DNA from: Paramecium sonneborni
Lineage: Eukaryota > Ciliophora > Oligohymenophorea > Peniculida > Parameciidae
Reading direction: 5' to 3'
Assembly (NCBI GenBank): GCA_905182985.1
Contig: CAJJDN010000028.1
Location: forward strand, 351,857-415,856
Length of the DNA: 64,000 nt
In this document: positions 36,739 to 48,494 of the stretch, in pieces
Layout of the letters: the number at the start of each line of letters is the position of its first letter
Numbering within the stretch: the stretch's first letter is position 1
The notes under the pieces: generated by a model
The model's database searches: none
Told to the model about the DNA's origin: nothing
The model's input: only the letters and a program-made list of their open reading frames with translations
Program-made: the position numbers and the translations under genes

Positions 36739-38517
36739 TTTAGTTTTTATTATTTTAATATAAGGAAAAGATAAAAATATTATTTCTGTTGCTAGTGAAA
36801 TTTGTCATTCTTACTAAATTTAAAGTTAATAAAAATTTAATTTAAAATAAAAACTAGTTGGATTTTATATCTTTCAATTTAACTAAAGTTTATATATTTT
36901 ACATATATTACAGAGTATAAAAATTCTTTTCAATTTCGTATGATTCATTAGAAAAAAAGTTCATCATCTTTAATTTTCTTTTTATTAATCACTTATTTCT
37001 TTTAAAATTGACAGCTTATTAATTAGTTAAAAATCTTTAACACTATGAACTGCCTTCCAAAATGTTTTTTCTCACAATTAATTCTCATCCTCAAAAATGT
37101 ATTTTTTCTATTACATAACTAAGTGAGAATCGAAATAGTGCTAATAGATTTTTTATAAGAAAAATTAGAGTTATTTTTAAATATTTTGTTTATCCCACAT
37201 TTTCTTCTAAAGATTTAATATTGATTTTAATGTAATTTTATTTACTTCGAAATTCTTTTTAATATTGAAATTTTTCTATTGAATATTTCATAAATTTTAT
37301 TTTGAGAATCACTTATTCATGTTATATAAAACAAATGCTAATCAAAAAATATTCTTTATCTGAGTAGAATCAAGCGAAAAAAGAATGATGTTCCAAGAAG
37401 AATAAATATTTAAAGAAGTTGTTGTTTTTGACTAAAATAAAAGAGTCTGATCTAAAATAAATTGTTTAAGGACCAGACGGACATGTAAATTTAAGTCTAA
37501 AATTTTTGAAAAATTAGAATCATCTTCTTCAAACAATATTTTTTATTGTAAAGTAATTTAAAAAAAATAATAATTTTATTATTGAGCTAAATAATAGCTG
37601 AAAATTAAAAATTGCATCATCAAGTATTGTATAATTTATATTCTAAAAATTAAAGAGGATATATATAATATTGGGTTCTTATAGTAATAAAATTGAACAT
37701 ATTCATTATTAAAAATAAAATTTTAAAATAATCATCATGAAATAGCAAAAAAAGATAAGGTAATAATAATTAATATTTCTAGAAAGGCTTAACGACGCAT
37801 TATCCAAGTAATATAAATTATTAAGGAAGATTGCTTAGACTCCTGGGTGAATACTAACGAGTATTTATTAACAAAGTTCAGCACACCTTCTTGTGGAATT
37901 TTTCAAGCTCCTGGATCTATGCTAGAGGTTCTTTTAAAATCTGAATGAATTAAGCTTCTACTTATATTTATTTAATTAATTAAGAAAAAAAAACAACTTG
38001 AAGAAAGTGGATAACTAAAATTAAATGTTCAAATGATAGTAAAAGCATAAGAACAAATAGGAATCCATTAGCTTTATTTTAAGATTATGTATTCTTGGCT
38101 TAAATTTCTAATATAAATTAAATATAAAATTATTCTATATAAATTTTCTTATTTGATGATTGTTAACAAAGAGAATGATGCTCATTTAATTTTAAAAATG
38201 ATTTTGTAAAATTAAAAGAATTGATTTAAAAAGAAAAAGGAAGGAAATCCATAGAATAGATTTTTAATTTTATGAAATTTTTTGGGATTGATTTATTTTA
38301 ACTAAAATAATTAATTACATTAAATTTTGTAGTGGAAATAAGCGTGAAATAAAGGAAAAGAAGTAAAGAAATAGATTGGGGAAGTTGAAGTGAAAAATGA
38401 AATTTTGATAATTTGAATGAAAAGATTAATTAAAAAGGTAGTGATAGAAGTAGAAATGAAAAGAATAAATGATATAAAAAGGTTTTATATTAAATATATT
38501 TCAAAATAATAAATAAA
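36739..38517. other. 1.8-kb gene-poor stretch with possible coding relics
   Basis: No intact gene is supported. Three blocks look coding-like but are broken. On the minus strand near 36975-37225, blocks FFLQKIYQHYFDSHLVMQ and EKTFWKAVHSVKDFQLINK are separated by one in-frame TGA. On the plus strand near 37380-37600, ESDLKQIVQGPDGHVNLSL lies in an open frame of about 70 codons that begins and ends at TGA with no ATG. On the plus strand near 37790-37950 lies LLRLLGEYQRVFINKVQHT. They may be decayed genes. The proximal part must also hold the CKS1 promoter. Confidence 0.4.
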
Positions 38518-41048
38518 ATGAATAATTTCGAAAAGGTTGATGCATTCGGATAATTGCCATAAGCAAGATTTGGACATACAATAACATATATAGCAAAGGG
38601 AAAAGCAATATTATTTGGTGGTAAGTTGAATTGAATAATTGAAGGTGCAACTGGGGATACTGGGAAATACAGTATAACAGGAGATACATTTTCATTTGAT
38701 ATGTAAACAAAATAATGGAAAAGGGTTGAAGGTATAAAGAAAATAAAAAATAATTAGTATAGGGGACAGCACCAAATCCAAGAGCAGCACATGCAGCAGT
38801 CTGTGTAGATATAAATTAAATAGTAATATATGGTGGAGCAACAGGAGGTATTTATATAGATTTGATAGATAATGATAGGTGGTAGTTTAGCATCGGATGA
38901 TTTATATTTGTTGGATTTGAGATCATCAGATGACATAGGATAATGGACTGTAGTACCAGTAGTAGGGACAACTCCAGGAAGAAGATATGGACATACTTTA
39001 ACATTTACTAAACCATTTTTAATTGCATTTGGAGGTAATACAGGATAGGAAGCAGTGAATGATTGTTGTATGAATTAATCATTTAAAAATAGGGTGTGTT
39101 AATGTGGAAAAGAGTCCCATTACCTGGGTTAGATTGGAATGCAAATCTGAATAACCAATAGCAAGAGTCTATCATTCAGCTAGTATATGTATAAATGGAA
39201 GTGCCAATGGAATGGTTGTAGCATTTGGAGGTCGTTCTAATGATTAATAAGCTTTAAATGATGCATGGGGATTAAGAAGACATAGAGATGGAAGATGGGA
39301 TTGGGTGAAAGCACCGTATAAAATGGATAAAGAATAACCTATTGGAAGATATCAACATACAACTTTATTTGTATATAGTATGCTTGTTGTTATTGGAGGA
39401 AGAACTGGAAATGTTGGAGAAATGCTTACGATTGATGTTTATGATACTGAAACTTCTGAATGGTCTAAATTCAATAGTATACAGAGATTTAGACATTCCT
39501 CTTGGTTAGTTGACACCAGCATATATGTTTATGGAGGATTTGAATTAGATTCACCTAATATACCTACTGATATCATTTCTAAAATCAATCTTAACAAATT
39601 ACTCTTGCCAAGTGAACCTTTAACTAATAAATTAGCTTAATATTAACATGCATAAAGAAAGTACTTCATTTTCTTTTATTTAGTGTTTCCCCTTAATCAC
39701 TTTCTCCATAAATGAGTCCTGCTTCAACAGATACATCTAATTCTTCGTTAAATAGTTCTTTAATGCAAAAGAAAGGTGTCTAAAATAATTAAATTAATAC
39801 TCAAAAACAATAAAAACCATTCATGCAAAATCAAGTTGAAAAACCTTCTTTTAAGTTTATTAATTAAGCTATTGTAGCTGAAGAAACCAGAGATAATAAA
39901 ATTCCTAATAAAAAACCTAGACTTCCCTAATCTGCTCAAGACAATAATATTGCTCATCTCTTTATCACTACACTCTTATAACCTAAGACATTTATAAATA
40001 TTCAAGAAAATGCTAAATTTTTATTTTAAGCATAACATATCATCATGTTATGTGATTAAGCTGAAGCTGTTATAAGAGAATAACCTATGGTTTTGAGATG
40101 TAAAGCACCAATTAAGATTTTTGGAGATATTCATGGATAATACTCTGATTTAATGAGATTTTTTGATTTATGGGGTTCTCCTTTTGTAGATGGAAAAGAT
40201 AGTGATATTGAAGCATTTGATTATCTGTTTCTAGGAGATTTTGTTGATAGAGGTAACCATTCTCTTGAAACAATTTGTTTACTTTTGGCTTTAAAAGTCA
40301 GATATCCAGAATCTATCCATTTAATTAGAGGGAATCATGAAGATAAATGGATAAATAATGGATTTGGATTTTCAGAAGAATGTGCTTAAAGATTAGGTGA
40401 AGATCCAAATGATGATGATTCTGTTTTTGCAAGAGTTAATCGTTTATTTGAATGGTTACCATTAGCTGCAATTGTAGAGGAGAAAATAATTTGTTTACAT
40501 GGTGGTATTGGGAGTTAATTAAATTATGTGGCTGAGATTGAAAATCTATAGAGACCTTTAGAAGTCATTCATGAAGTGACAACACCTGAATAATAATTAG
40601 TTGTAGATATTTTGTGGTCTGATCCTACAGATTCTGATTAAGATTTTGGAATCTAACCAAACATTATAAGAGATCCTGCTGGTACAGGGAATATTGTAAA
40701 ATTTGGTCCTGATAGAGTTATTAATTTTCTTATAAAAAATAGTCTCTCTTTAATAATTCGTGCTCATGAATGTGTTATGGATGGATTTGAAAGATTTGCA
40801 GGTATTTATTATTTTTCTAGTTAGGTGGTTAATTATTGACAATATTTAGTGCTACTGATTATTGTGGTAGACATAAAAATGCAGGAGCAGTACTCATTTT
40901 AAAAAGAAACTTAGAAATCGTACCTAAATTAATATATCCATAAAATTTGAATGCTCACAATTGGATTGAAGATGAAGAAACATTGAAAAAAAGACCTCCA
41001 ACACCACCTCGTTGGAAAAACTAAGGTTAACGCAGAAGTTACGAATGA
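38518..41048 (+). CDS. Kelch-repeat PPP phosphatase (PPKL / BSL type)
   Basis: PPKLs are Ser/Thr phosphatases with an N-terminal Kelch propeller, known from plants, algae and alveolates (BSU1/BSL; Plasmodium PPKL). ATG is at 38518. Introns 38621-38644, 38732-38757, 38848-38878, 39068-39092, 39661-39683 and 40802-40824 leave 792 residues. Kelch repeats run to about residue 340 ([52 protein letters not shown]). A Ser/Gln-rich linker follows. The PPP catalytic domain shows all metal and catalytic motifs: FGDIHGQ, GDFVDRG, RGNHED, LHGGIG and [13 protein letters not shown]. No inhibitory C-terminal tail is obvious. In apicomplexans PPKL acts in cell polarity and cytoskeleton; in a ciliate its role is open. 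Confidence 0.97.
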
Positions 41049-41225
41049 TTAAATTAATTAGTTATTAAAAAATTTTCAAATCGACAATTTTAATTTATAA
41101 TATATATTTTATAATCAAAATGAAAATATTTCTAATAGAAATTATGGGAAGAGTAGTATTTAGAATTTTTAGATAAAAATCTTTAGATTTATAATAAAAT
41201 TGATTTATATAAAATTAATCAACAT

Positions 41226-44188
41226 TCATTTTTTGAATGAAGGTGAACAATATTTTTCACTAAGATCAAATGAGGAATCCTTTCTAAGTAATTAAGTATA
41301 GAAATTATTAGTTTTGAGTTGATTCTCATTTACTTTATTTAAAATCTCCAAAAATTTACTAGGCTAACTATTTGATCTTTATTTATCAGGTGTTTAATTT
41401 GTTGGTGTTGTTACTTGTGTAGATTAAGGTGACATTAATCTTGATACAGACTATCCTTATTATTGTTCTGTTTTCAACAAAGATGTTTAGACTATTTTAA
41501 TTTCTAACTCACTATCTTCAAATAAACCTCCTAAAATCTTTTAATCTGTTGACTTTTTATACACCCTTCCTAAATAAATATTTTATGTTTCCATTTTAGC
41601 AAGACATTATTAAATATCTTACACTCTCTTATTATATTGACCCATAATTTATTTGTAAGGTAGCAATTCAATTTATAGGATTATATTATCAAGATTAACT
41701 TCTATATCACTATACATCTATAATAGTTCATTATGGTTCTCTTTAATTTCTTATTATTTTTATTCAAACATAGTTAAGGCTTTTCCTTACAATTCATTTA
41801 AATAGTCAATTTATTCTTTTAACTTGTGATCTAATGTGGTTGTCATAATATGATAGTGCTCTCGTACTTTATCCTTTTACTTTTCACAAAATCGAATCAG
41901 ATCATCCTTTTTCTCAAGAAGACTTTGCTCACTTTGGTCTATTGTTAAAAATGTTTGTGAAATTGTTTCAAGAAACTGTTGTATTTATTCTTATCTAACC
42001 TATGTTTAATCTGATTCTATATCATCAACCTAATTCTAAAATGAAACTTACTTTATAACCTTAACTAACAAGAGCAATAGCACATTTCGAGCAAATTAAA
42101 TCAGTCAAGTTAAACTTTGGTTTAGGATATGGAACACCAACTATTTTATATTTTGCCTACTTTTTAAGCTTCTTTTACCTTTTTATTTTGATGAGCTTTG
42201 CAAATTGGTTCAGGCAAATTAAATACTTCATTTTCTTTATTCATCTGTTAACGATTAAAATTAATTGAAAATACTATTAAATATTATTCAGTAGAATAAA
42301 CATTATTTATTCCCGCTATTTTTCTTAAAAGCCACTTTAAAGTTACCTTTTATTTTAGAATAATAGAAGACTCTCAATGTCTATAGGATTACATGAAATA
42401 ATTAACATTTTATATTTATATCACATCATAAACTCTAAGAATTCATTATATTTAATTTATAAGAAGCTGGATCTCTTATGTAAGCTGGAATTTTATAAAT
42501 GTCCTTTGTCGTAACTGAATATTATTAACATAATTATTAAATGACTTCGGTTGTAAACTCGCTTTGTTAATTATTCAAATATTTCATAAGGTTTTCATAT
42601 AATGGTTCATAATATTCCTTTGTGAAGGCTATATTAATTAAAATTATTTAATACTTTCTGCAATGTCTAATTATATTTAAGATTTGATTTATTCATTTAT
42701 AATCAAATCTATTTCATAAAATAAATCATTTCTAAATCCATTTTCATCTAACTATACTATTTATCTCAAAAATCTTTTAAATTAATCCTTAGATAATTAA
42801 TTATTTTTTTCTCTTTATTACACTTTAAACTTTTATGCACTTTCTGTGACATTTTCAATTTTTAATTTTTAAATTAAATCAGCCAATAATTATTGACATT
42901 CTTTTACATAATTATCAATTGTCTCTTCAACTTCTTGAATTTTCATGGCTTATAATTGGTTTATATAAATTTATAATGCATTTATTGAAAATATTTTTGA
43001 AGATCTATTAAAACTATTCTGATTTAATTTCATTTGAATTAGCTATGAAAAAGGTAACCAAAGATTTGATAATATCTCTTGTCTTTCTTCTGGTTTACTT
43101 TTCTTTAAGAACTCATACAATTATTCTAATTGATCTTTCAAAGGCTAATATGATGAGAATTAAGCTATATTGAATCTTATAATTGATAAATTATGAGACA
43201 TAATTTAAACACTTTTTATTTTTAATTAAGTACAAAGTTATTGTAACTTAGATAACCCATTTATGCATTGTAATTGCGCATTTGTAGATTTTAAGTTATT
43301 GATAATTTATTAGATTTACATATTTATCTCATAAACTAAGTTTATTTTTAAAATGATACTTAAAAAATAACTTTCTACAAACTTCAAAGTTGCATCTAAT
43401 TATTAGGCATAGTCACAACATATATTATCGATTACTTATGGGAAAAATAAAGGGGCGCTCTTTTCAAATATTTCCTCTGTATATTTAAAAGATTATCTTA
43501 TTTAAGCAATTATTTTTACTGTATTTCATAATCTAAGGCTTTAAAAAAAGATTTTATTGAGGCTTCATCCATAGAATTAATACCTGCTAATAATGGTATT
43601 AAATGATTGCTAAATTTATATCGTAAGACAAAAATAATTTGCTCATTTACTTTATTGTTAAAAAGCTTATTAATTTCTTTTAACTCATCAATAGTAATCA
43701 TTTCATAATGTTTTTTTAGATGGGCAATAATTTTACTTAATGCAGCTGACCTAATAATGTCAATATTCTCTGTTAATGATCCCCTTAATGGTGATGGTCC
43801 TTATCCTAAGGGATCATCATAATTAATAAGTTCTTTTGTTAGATTTTCTTATTCATCTAGGATTTTATATATTTAATAAAATTCTTGATCCACTTCAATT
43901 TCTTGACTTATCAAATGCTTATGTTGTTCTCTAGTCAAATGAGATTTTTGATATAAGGAATCAAATTCAACTTTCTCTTTTTCTAATTACTAATTATATG
44001 TATTATTATTTTACCTATTTCTTATCTTGCATAGCTATTAACTTTTCAATTACAAATTTATTTTTCCTATTTTCCTTTTGTCTTGCTTCTAACTCTTAAA
44101 AAAGCTGTTCATAGCCTTCTATTTATGTAAACATTATCATAATAGGATTATAAAGTTGCTAAAGAGGCAATTAGTATTTCTCTGACAT
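41226..44188 (-). CDS. Large helical protein, unknown function (~950 residues)
   Basis: ATG is at 44188 and TGA at 41226-41228. The sense frame is clear at both ends and in several blocks between, with introns at about 43990-44014 and near 43505-43530; I did not resolve every intron. The N-terminus is helical (YNPIMIMFTQIEGYEQLFQE; SHLTREQHKHLISQEIE), then QGPSPLRGSLTENIDIIRSA and a folded-looking region (HYEMITIDELKEINKLFNN; RYKFSNHLIPLLAG). The C-terminus is disordered and Ser/Thr/Pro/Gln-rich (SRLMSPQSTQVTTPTNQTP) and ends DLSEKYCSPSFKK. The overall look recalls multisubunit tethering or scaffold proteins, but I cannot name a family. A plus-strand open frame at 41370-41640 is antisense to it. 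Confidence 0.7.
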
Positions 44189-44489
44189 TATTTATTAAAG
44201 TTAAAATAATAATACTTTAAAAAAGTTTTTATTCATCCATTTTACATACAAATAATATTAAATATTTTGAGATGAGCTTTTGGACTTAGAAGTCTTTAAT
44301 ATTTTTTTAGAATAGGTTTACATTTTCGTAATAAGTATTGAATTTGAATTGGAATACCTTTGAAGATTATTTTTTATAATCATCTATCGAAACTGACTTA
44401 AATCTATCAGGTTTAGGTTTGCTATTTAAATAGTTTTTGATAAATGAAAAAAATTAAATAATAATTAAATTTCTAATTCTATTAAAATT
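44189..44489. other. 301-bp divergent intergenic region
   Basis: The spacer lies between the divergent starts at 44188 (-) and 44490 (+) and must hold both promoters. I see AT-rich sequence with no gene and no recognisable motif. Confidence 0.4.
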
Positions 44490-45956
44490 ATGTAGCCACC
44501 TTAACCACCTAAAGTCCCTCCATAACCATAGAAAGTCATGTGTGACTAAAAAAAAGATTAAGAGGCAAAATATGTTGGTTTCCCATATTAAAAGCCTCCC
44601 ATGTTCATGTCAAAAAAATACTTTAAAAAGGAAGTAGAAAGCAACAAGAAATTGCTTTATTTTAAATTAGAAGATGTAAATTATTTACTTATATTTATTA
44701 GATTACAAAAGATTGGTAAAATGCATTTCTTTACTTTGATAGAGATTATCTTAATCCCTTAAATTATTATTGTAAATATATAAAAGATTAAAGCTTTTTT
44801 GTTACCGAGGAGGAGATAGATTAAGTATAAAATATAAATAATTAAAGGCTATTGACAAACTTTAGGAGGAAATTCTTTTCAAAACAGATTAAATGAGAGA
44901 AGAATTAAAGAAATAATTAGCTGAACACTAAAAATATTATAAAGAGAAGGTATTAACTTACAATTAGCCTTATTCAAAAATATAAAATAGCTACGAAAAT
45001 TTTGTTAACTGTTTGTTAACACACAAATATGATAATTTACAATCTCAATAAAATTTAAAAAAATCAGTGACTGACTTAGGGAATATAATAACTAAAAGTC
45101 TGGGGGTCTCGGAATTCAAGCAAGATCCAATTGTTGAGAAAACAGACAACTTGAGGAAAAACTAAACTAAATTGTAAAAAATAAATATATTTTCTAAGTA
45201 TCAATAAAAATATATGGGACCATTATTAAAATAAGATTTTAAGTGAATTAAAATCTTTACAAGATAATTATATTTCTCATAATTCCTTTACAGAAACATC
45301 AATTCCAAATTAGGATTACATATTTGAAATCTTCTAAAAAATTAAAGAGGATAAAGAATACAAAGATAATCCTTCATATTTACGACATGAATTAAAAGAT
45401 AAATTAGTAATGTTATTCAAAACTACAAATTAAGGGTTATTCAAAGAACTTTAGAACCAAAAAGAAGATTTGAAAAATAATATTACAATTGCTTTAATAA
45501 AAACTTCTACAGATTAAGTAAAATTAATTATAATTAAACTAGTCGATTGGATTTTATCATAATGGAAAACGCAAAGAAACTTCACTTTTATTTAGCCTTA
45601 CGAAAAGAATCGCTTTCAATGTTAAAGCTAATCAAGAGCTAAAAATTGCAGATGATGAACATGCAAAAATTTCCTTACAATTTGGTAGAGATTTAGTTAT
45701 TCCAAATGACTTTAAGGATTGTACTTCTCAATTAGGAGATGCATTTGACCTTAGAGGAGAAGGAGAAAAAATAGGTAATTTAGAAGAATTTCTTGGAAAT
45801 GGAATTCATTTCGATATTGAATACTTTGAACTTTATAAAGTAAATGATCCAGATCTTGCAAAACAACCCCTACGCCAAACCTATAACCAACCCCCAAACA
45901 CAATGCCATTCCAACCCCCATACCAATACCCACCACCACCAGGCTCTAAACCTTGA
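44490..45956 (+). CDS. Proline-rich-ended protein, unknown function
   Basis: ATG is at 44490 and TGA at 45954-45956. Introns 44676-44701, 44825-44847, 45174-45198 and 45518-45542 leave 455 residues. The N-terminus is Pro/Gln-rich (MQPPQPPKVPPQPQK), followed by a probable folded region (KYFKKEVESNKKLLYFKLED; WQNAFLYFDRDYLNPLNYY) and a helical segment (DQMREELKKQLAEHQKYYKE). A C-terminal domain (SIGFYHNGKRKETSLLFSLT; LRGEGEKIGNLEEFLGNGIH) leads into a short Pro-rich tail (PFQPPYQYPPPPGSKP) like those that bind SH3 or WW domains. In the last ~80 codons all glutamines are CAA, unlike the rest of the gene. Function is unknown. Confidence 0.75.
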
Positions 45957-46061
45957 TTGTTATATTTAAAGCAACATATATATTAATCTGATTATTTCTG
46001 ATATGCTCTTCATAATTAATTATTCAAATACTTATTATAAAATATAAATTTTTCAATATTT

Positions 46062-47174
46062 ATGTTTAAAATGATTTAATAATTGAATTGCTCGAGTAAT
46101 GGTATTGGAGAAAATTCAATTGATTGTTCTAATTAAGAGGTGTGCTTAGATGATATTCCTTAAAAATTGATAGACTATTTATAATCTGGAACCAATCATA
46201 TATAGTTGATATAACTTTTTATCCCATTATCATTAGACAATTTGAATTTCATAGAGCAATAAACAGACCAAAGGATAAACAGTTAATACTTCAAAATAAA
46301 ATAAGAATGTTCTGAATTCTAAAATAATTTTTAAATATTATAAAAAGAATAAAAGCAATTACTAATTTAAAAATATAAAAAAATATTTTTAAAGCTTAAC
46401 AATTACAATTATCCACTTTAAAATAGCCTACTTTTATAATTGTAATTTCCAAACTATTTAAAAATTACTCTTTAAATTTTAAAAAAAATTACAAAAAATA
46501 CTTAATTGTAGAAAAATATTATTTTATTTATTCTCAGTTATGCTTAGAATAAGGAATTAGAATAACCTTATGTTGAAGTTTCACCTAAAATCCTAAAACT
46601 AAGTTAAGAATTTGATAAATTGGATTAATTTTAATTAGTAAATTAAACAAATTTATTGACAAGATAATCAAATGACGAGACAATTATCTAAAATGCTATA
46701 TGGACAAGATAATAAATGATTTAATGTTTAATTCTGTATTCTATTGTAAAATGCGAACTATTTATTTTAAATCAAAAAACAAAAATCTAAGTCAATTATG
46801 AATAGAATTTAAATAATTTTTCTAAACACACTAATATGTGCACATATGATTACTCTTGGAGCGAAAATTGCTTAAGTAACATTAGGGATTTTCATCCTAA
46901 ACTAGCAAAAAAACTTAATAATCGTTATTAAGCCACGAGAAATCTAGAATCTGCATATAACAAAGAAACATGTATAAGTATATTTAATTATACCTAATCC
47001 TTATTGGGATATTTTCATCATAATTATTCATACTCTTCAATGTAATTGAATTTAGATATGAAAAATAAAATACAATCATTAATTTAAGGAAAAATTACAG
47101 ATTGTGATTTAGGATTAATACTAATTGTAGCGAATGCCAGAATGTTTGTTTAAATTTTATACTCATTGAAATGA
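46062..47174 (+). CDS. Uncharacterised 370-residue protein (or two merged short genes)
   Basis: The frame is open from ATG 46062 to TGA 47172-47174 without an intron. The first ~100 residues are Gln/Asn-rich (LNCSSNGIGENSIDCSNQ; DYLQSGTNHIQLIQLFIPL). The middle (about 46370-46530) is a very AT-rich stretch of Leu/Ile/Lys/Asn. The C-terminal ~210 residues begin with a signal-like run (KNIILFILSYAQNKELEQP) and contain several cysteines (CLILYSIVKCEL; MCTYDYSWSENCLSN). I do not recognise any part. The hydrophobic, AT-rich middle could be an unannotated junction between two genes, although no second ATG or intervening TGA is visible. Confidence 0.5.
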
Positions 47175-47452
47175 ATTAAGCTGTTGAATTTTTTTAATTT
47201 TATCTATTAAAAGTTTTATTGATTCTATAAAATTCTGTAATTTTTTCTTTTAAAACAAAAAACAATATTAAAAGTAAAACTTAAAATCAAAATATTAAGT
47301 TTAGTTTTTATGCTCTTGCCAGTACACAATAATATTCTACTTTTAATTAATTATTTAAGGAAGTAGAAAGCAGAAGGACTCGTCATTGAATAGAAATATA
47401 TGTTTATTATTAATATTGTTTATCTCATTAATTAATAAATTTTCATAAAATA

Positions 47453-47759
47453 ATGAATTTATCAGATTCAGGATAAGAATCTACAGATGAGAAATCTTTT
47501 ACAATTCCAAAGCAAACAAAAGATTTGAGAGCATGTTAATTATGCGGATTCATTCTTACATAAGAATAATGGAATAAGAATTCTTAATGTTTAAATGGAT
47601 GTAGTGCTGATTATACGAAAATATTCACAGGGTAAATATAGATATAATTATAGAGTAATATGTGTAATGAAACCATCAAAGAGTTGGGTGGTTAAGAAGT
47701 TAGGCAATTAAAGAAATATTCATCCTGGTTTATATGCAATAGATGTACAAGCAGATTGA
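47453..47759 (+). CDS. SPT4: Transcription elongation factor SPT4
   Basis: SPT4 partners SPT5 (DSIF) on elongating RNA polymerase II. ATG is at 47453. Intron 47632-47653 (22 nt) leaves 94 residues; family members are about 100-120. The zinc ribbon is present (LRACQLCGFILTQEQW, then SQCLNGCSADY), giving two Cys pairs. The SPT5-binding strand region is GVICVMKPSKSWVVKKLG, and NIHPGLYAIDVQAD ends the protein, matching the family's PGxYAVxVxG. The usual few C-terminal residues after this are missing, so it is a minimal form. It converges with the uS4 gene, 62 bp between stops. Confidence 0.93.
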
Positions 47760-47821
47760 TGAAGAAATGAATAATGAAAAACATAAGAAATGTACTTATT
47801 GAATGTATATTATAACAATGA

Positions 47822-48427
47822 TCATTCTTCTTTTGGTTGTTTTCTTTTTGAGTTCTTTCTCTTTCTTCTTCCTTCCCTTCCTTATCCAAATGGAGAAGTA
47901 ACTGCAAAATCAACTAATTTTTCACTTTCAACTCTAACAAGGAATGATGGTGAATTTACTAATCTCTTTCCAACTCTATAATATAATAAAAATATCAATT
48001 ACCTAAAATGTCTTTATCTAATTAAAGTTCTAGCATGATGAATTGAAGATGCTTAATTACTTTTGAATACAAATGTTTATAGTCTTCTTTCCATCATTTT
48101 TTAAGTAGTCAAACCCAAGACATAATCTAGTTTTCTTTCTTATTCACTTAATAAACCATAACGAACCATTCTTCTAATCAAAGCTTCTCCTTCAAATAAT
48201 CTTCTTGGATCTTTTGGATCAAGTGTTAATAATTCTCTAGCAGCCTTTCTAATTCTTGCTAATGTAAGTTAAACTCTCCAAACTTCTCTTTTATTCTTTA
48301 ATCCATACTTACCAATAATTTGCAATCTAATTAATCATTAACAATACTCATTATCAAGACGTTCTTTTTCGAATGGTTTTCTTGGTGTGTCTGATGTCTT
48401 AGATCTGTTTCTATAATTTTTTCCCAT
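47822..48427 (-). CDS. RPS9: 40S ribosomal protein uS4 (RPS9)
   Basis: This is a primary 18S rRNA-binding protein of the small subunit body. ATG is at 48427. Introns 48327-48347 (21 nt) and 47976-48002 (27 nt) leave 185 residues. Family blocks are clear: [80 protein letters not shown], the S4 RNA-binding turn [20 protein letters not shown] and [18 protein letters not shown]. The C-terminus is a basic tail ([14 protein letters not shown]). The first intron contains an in-frame TGA, so splicing is essential. Confidence 0.98.
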
Positions 48428-48494
48428 AAAAAGATTTAAATATAATTTTAAATTTTGTATTAATAACTATTGTATACAATCTCTCTCTCCTACT

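Noticed and set aside
37790..37950. Plus-strand block LLRLLGEYQRVFINKVQHT, which recalls the start of ribosomal protein P0 (L10).
   Set aside because: The match covers under 30 residues, lacks the following conserved region and is broken by TGA; too weak to name.
41370..41640. Plus-strand open frame reading LYLSGVQFVGVVTCVDQGD....
   Set aside because: The minus strand here is the C-terminus of the 41226-44188 gene in an equally open frame that continues at both ends; the plus frame has no start and stops at TGA.
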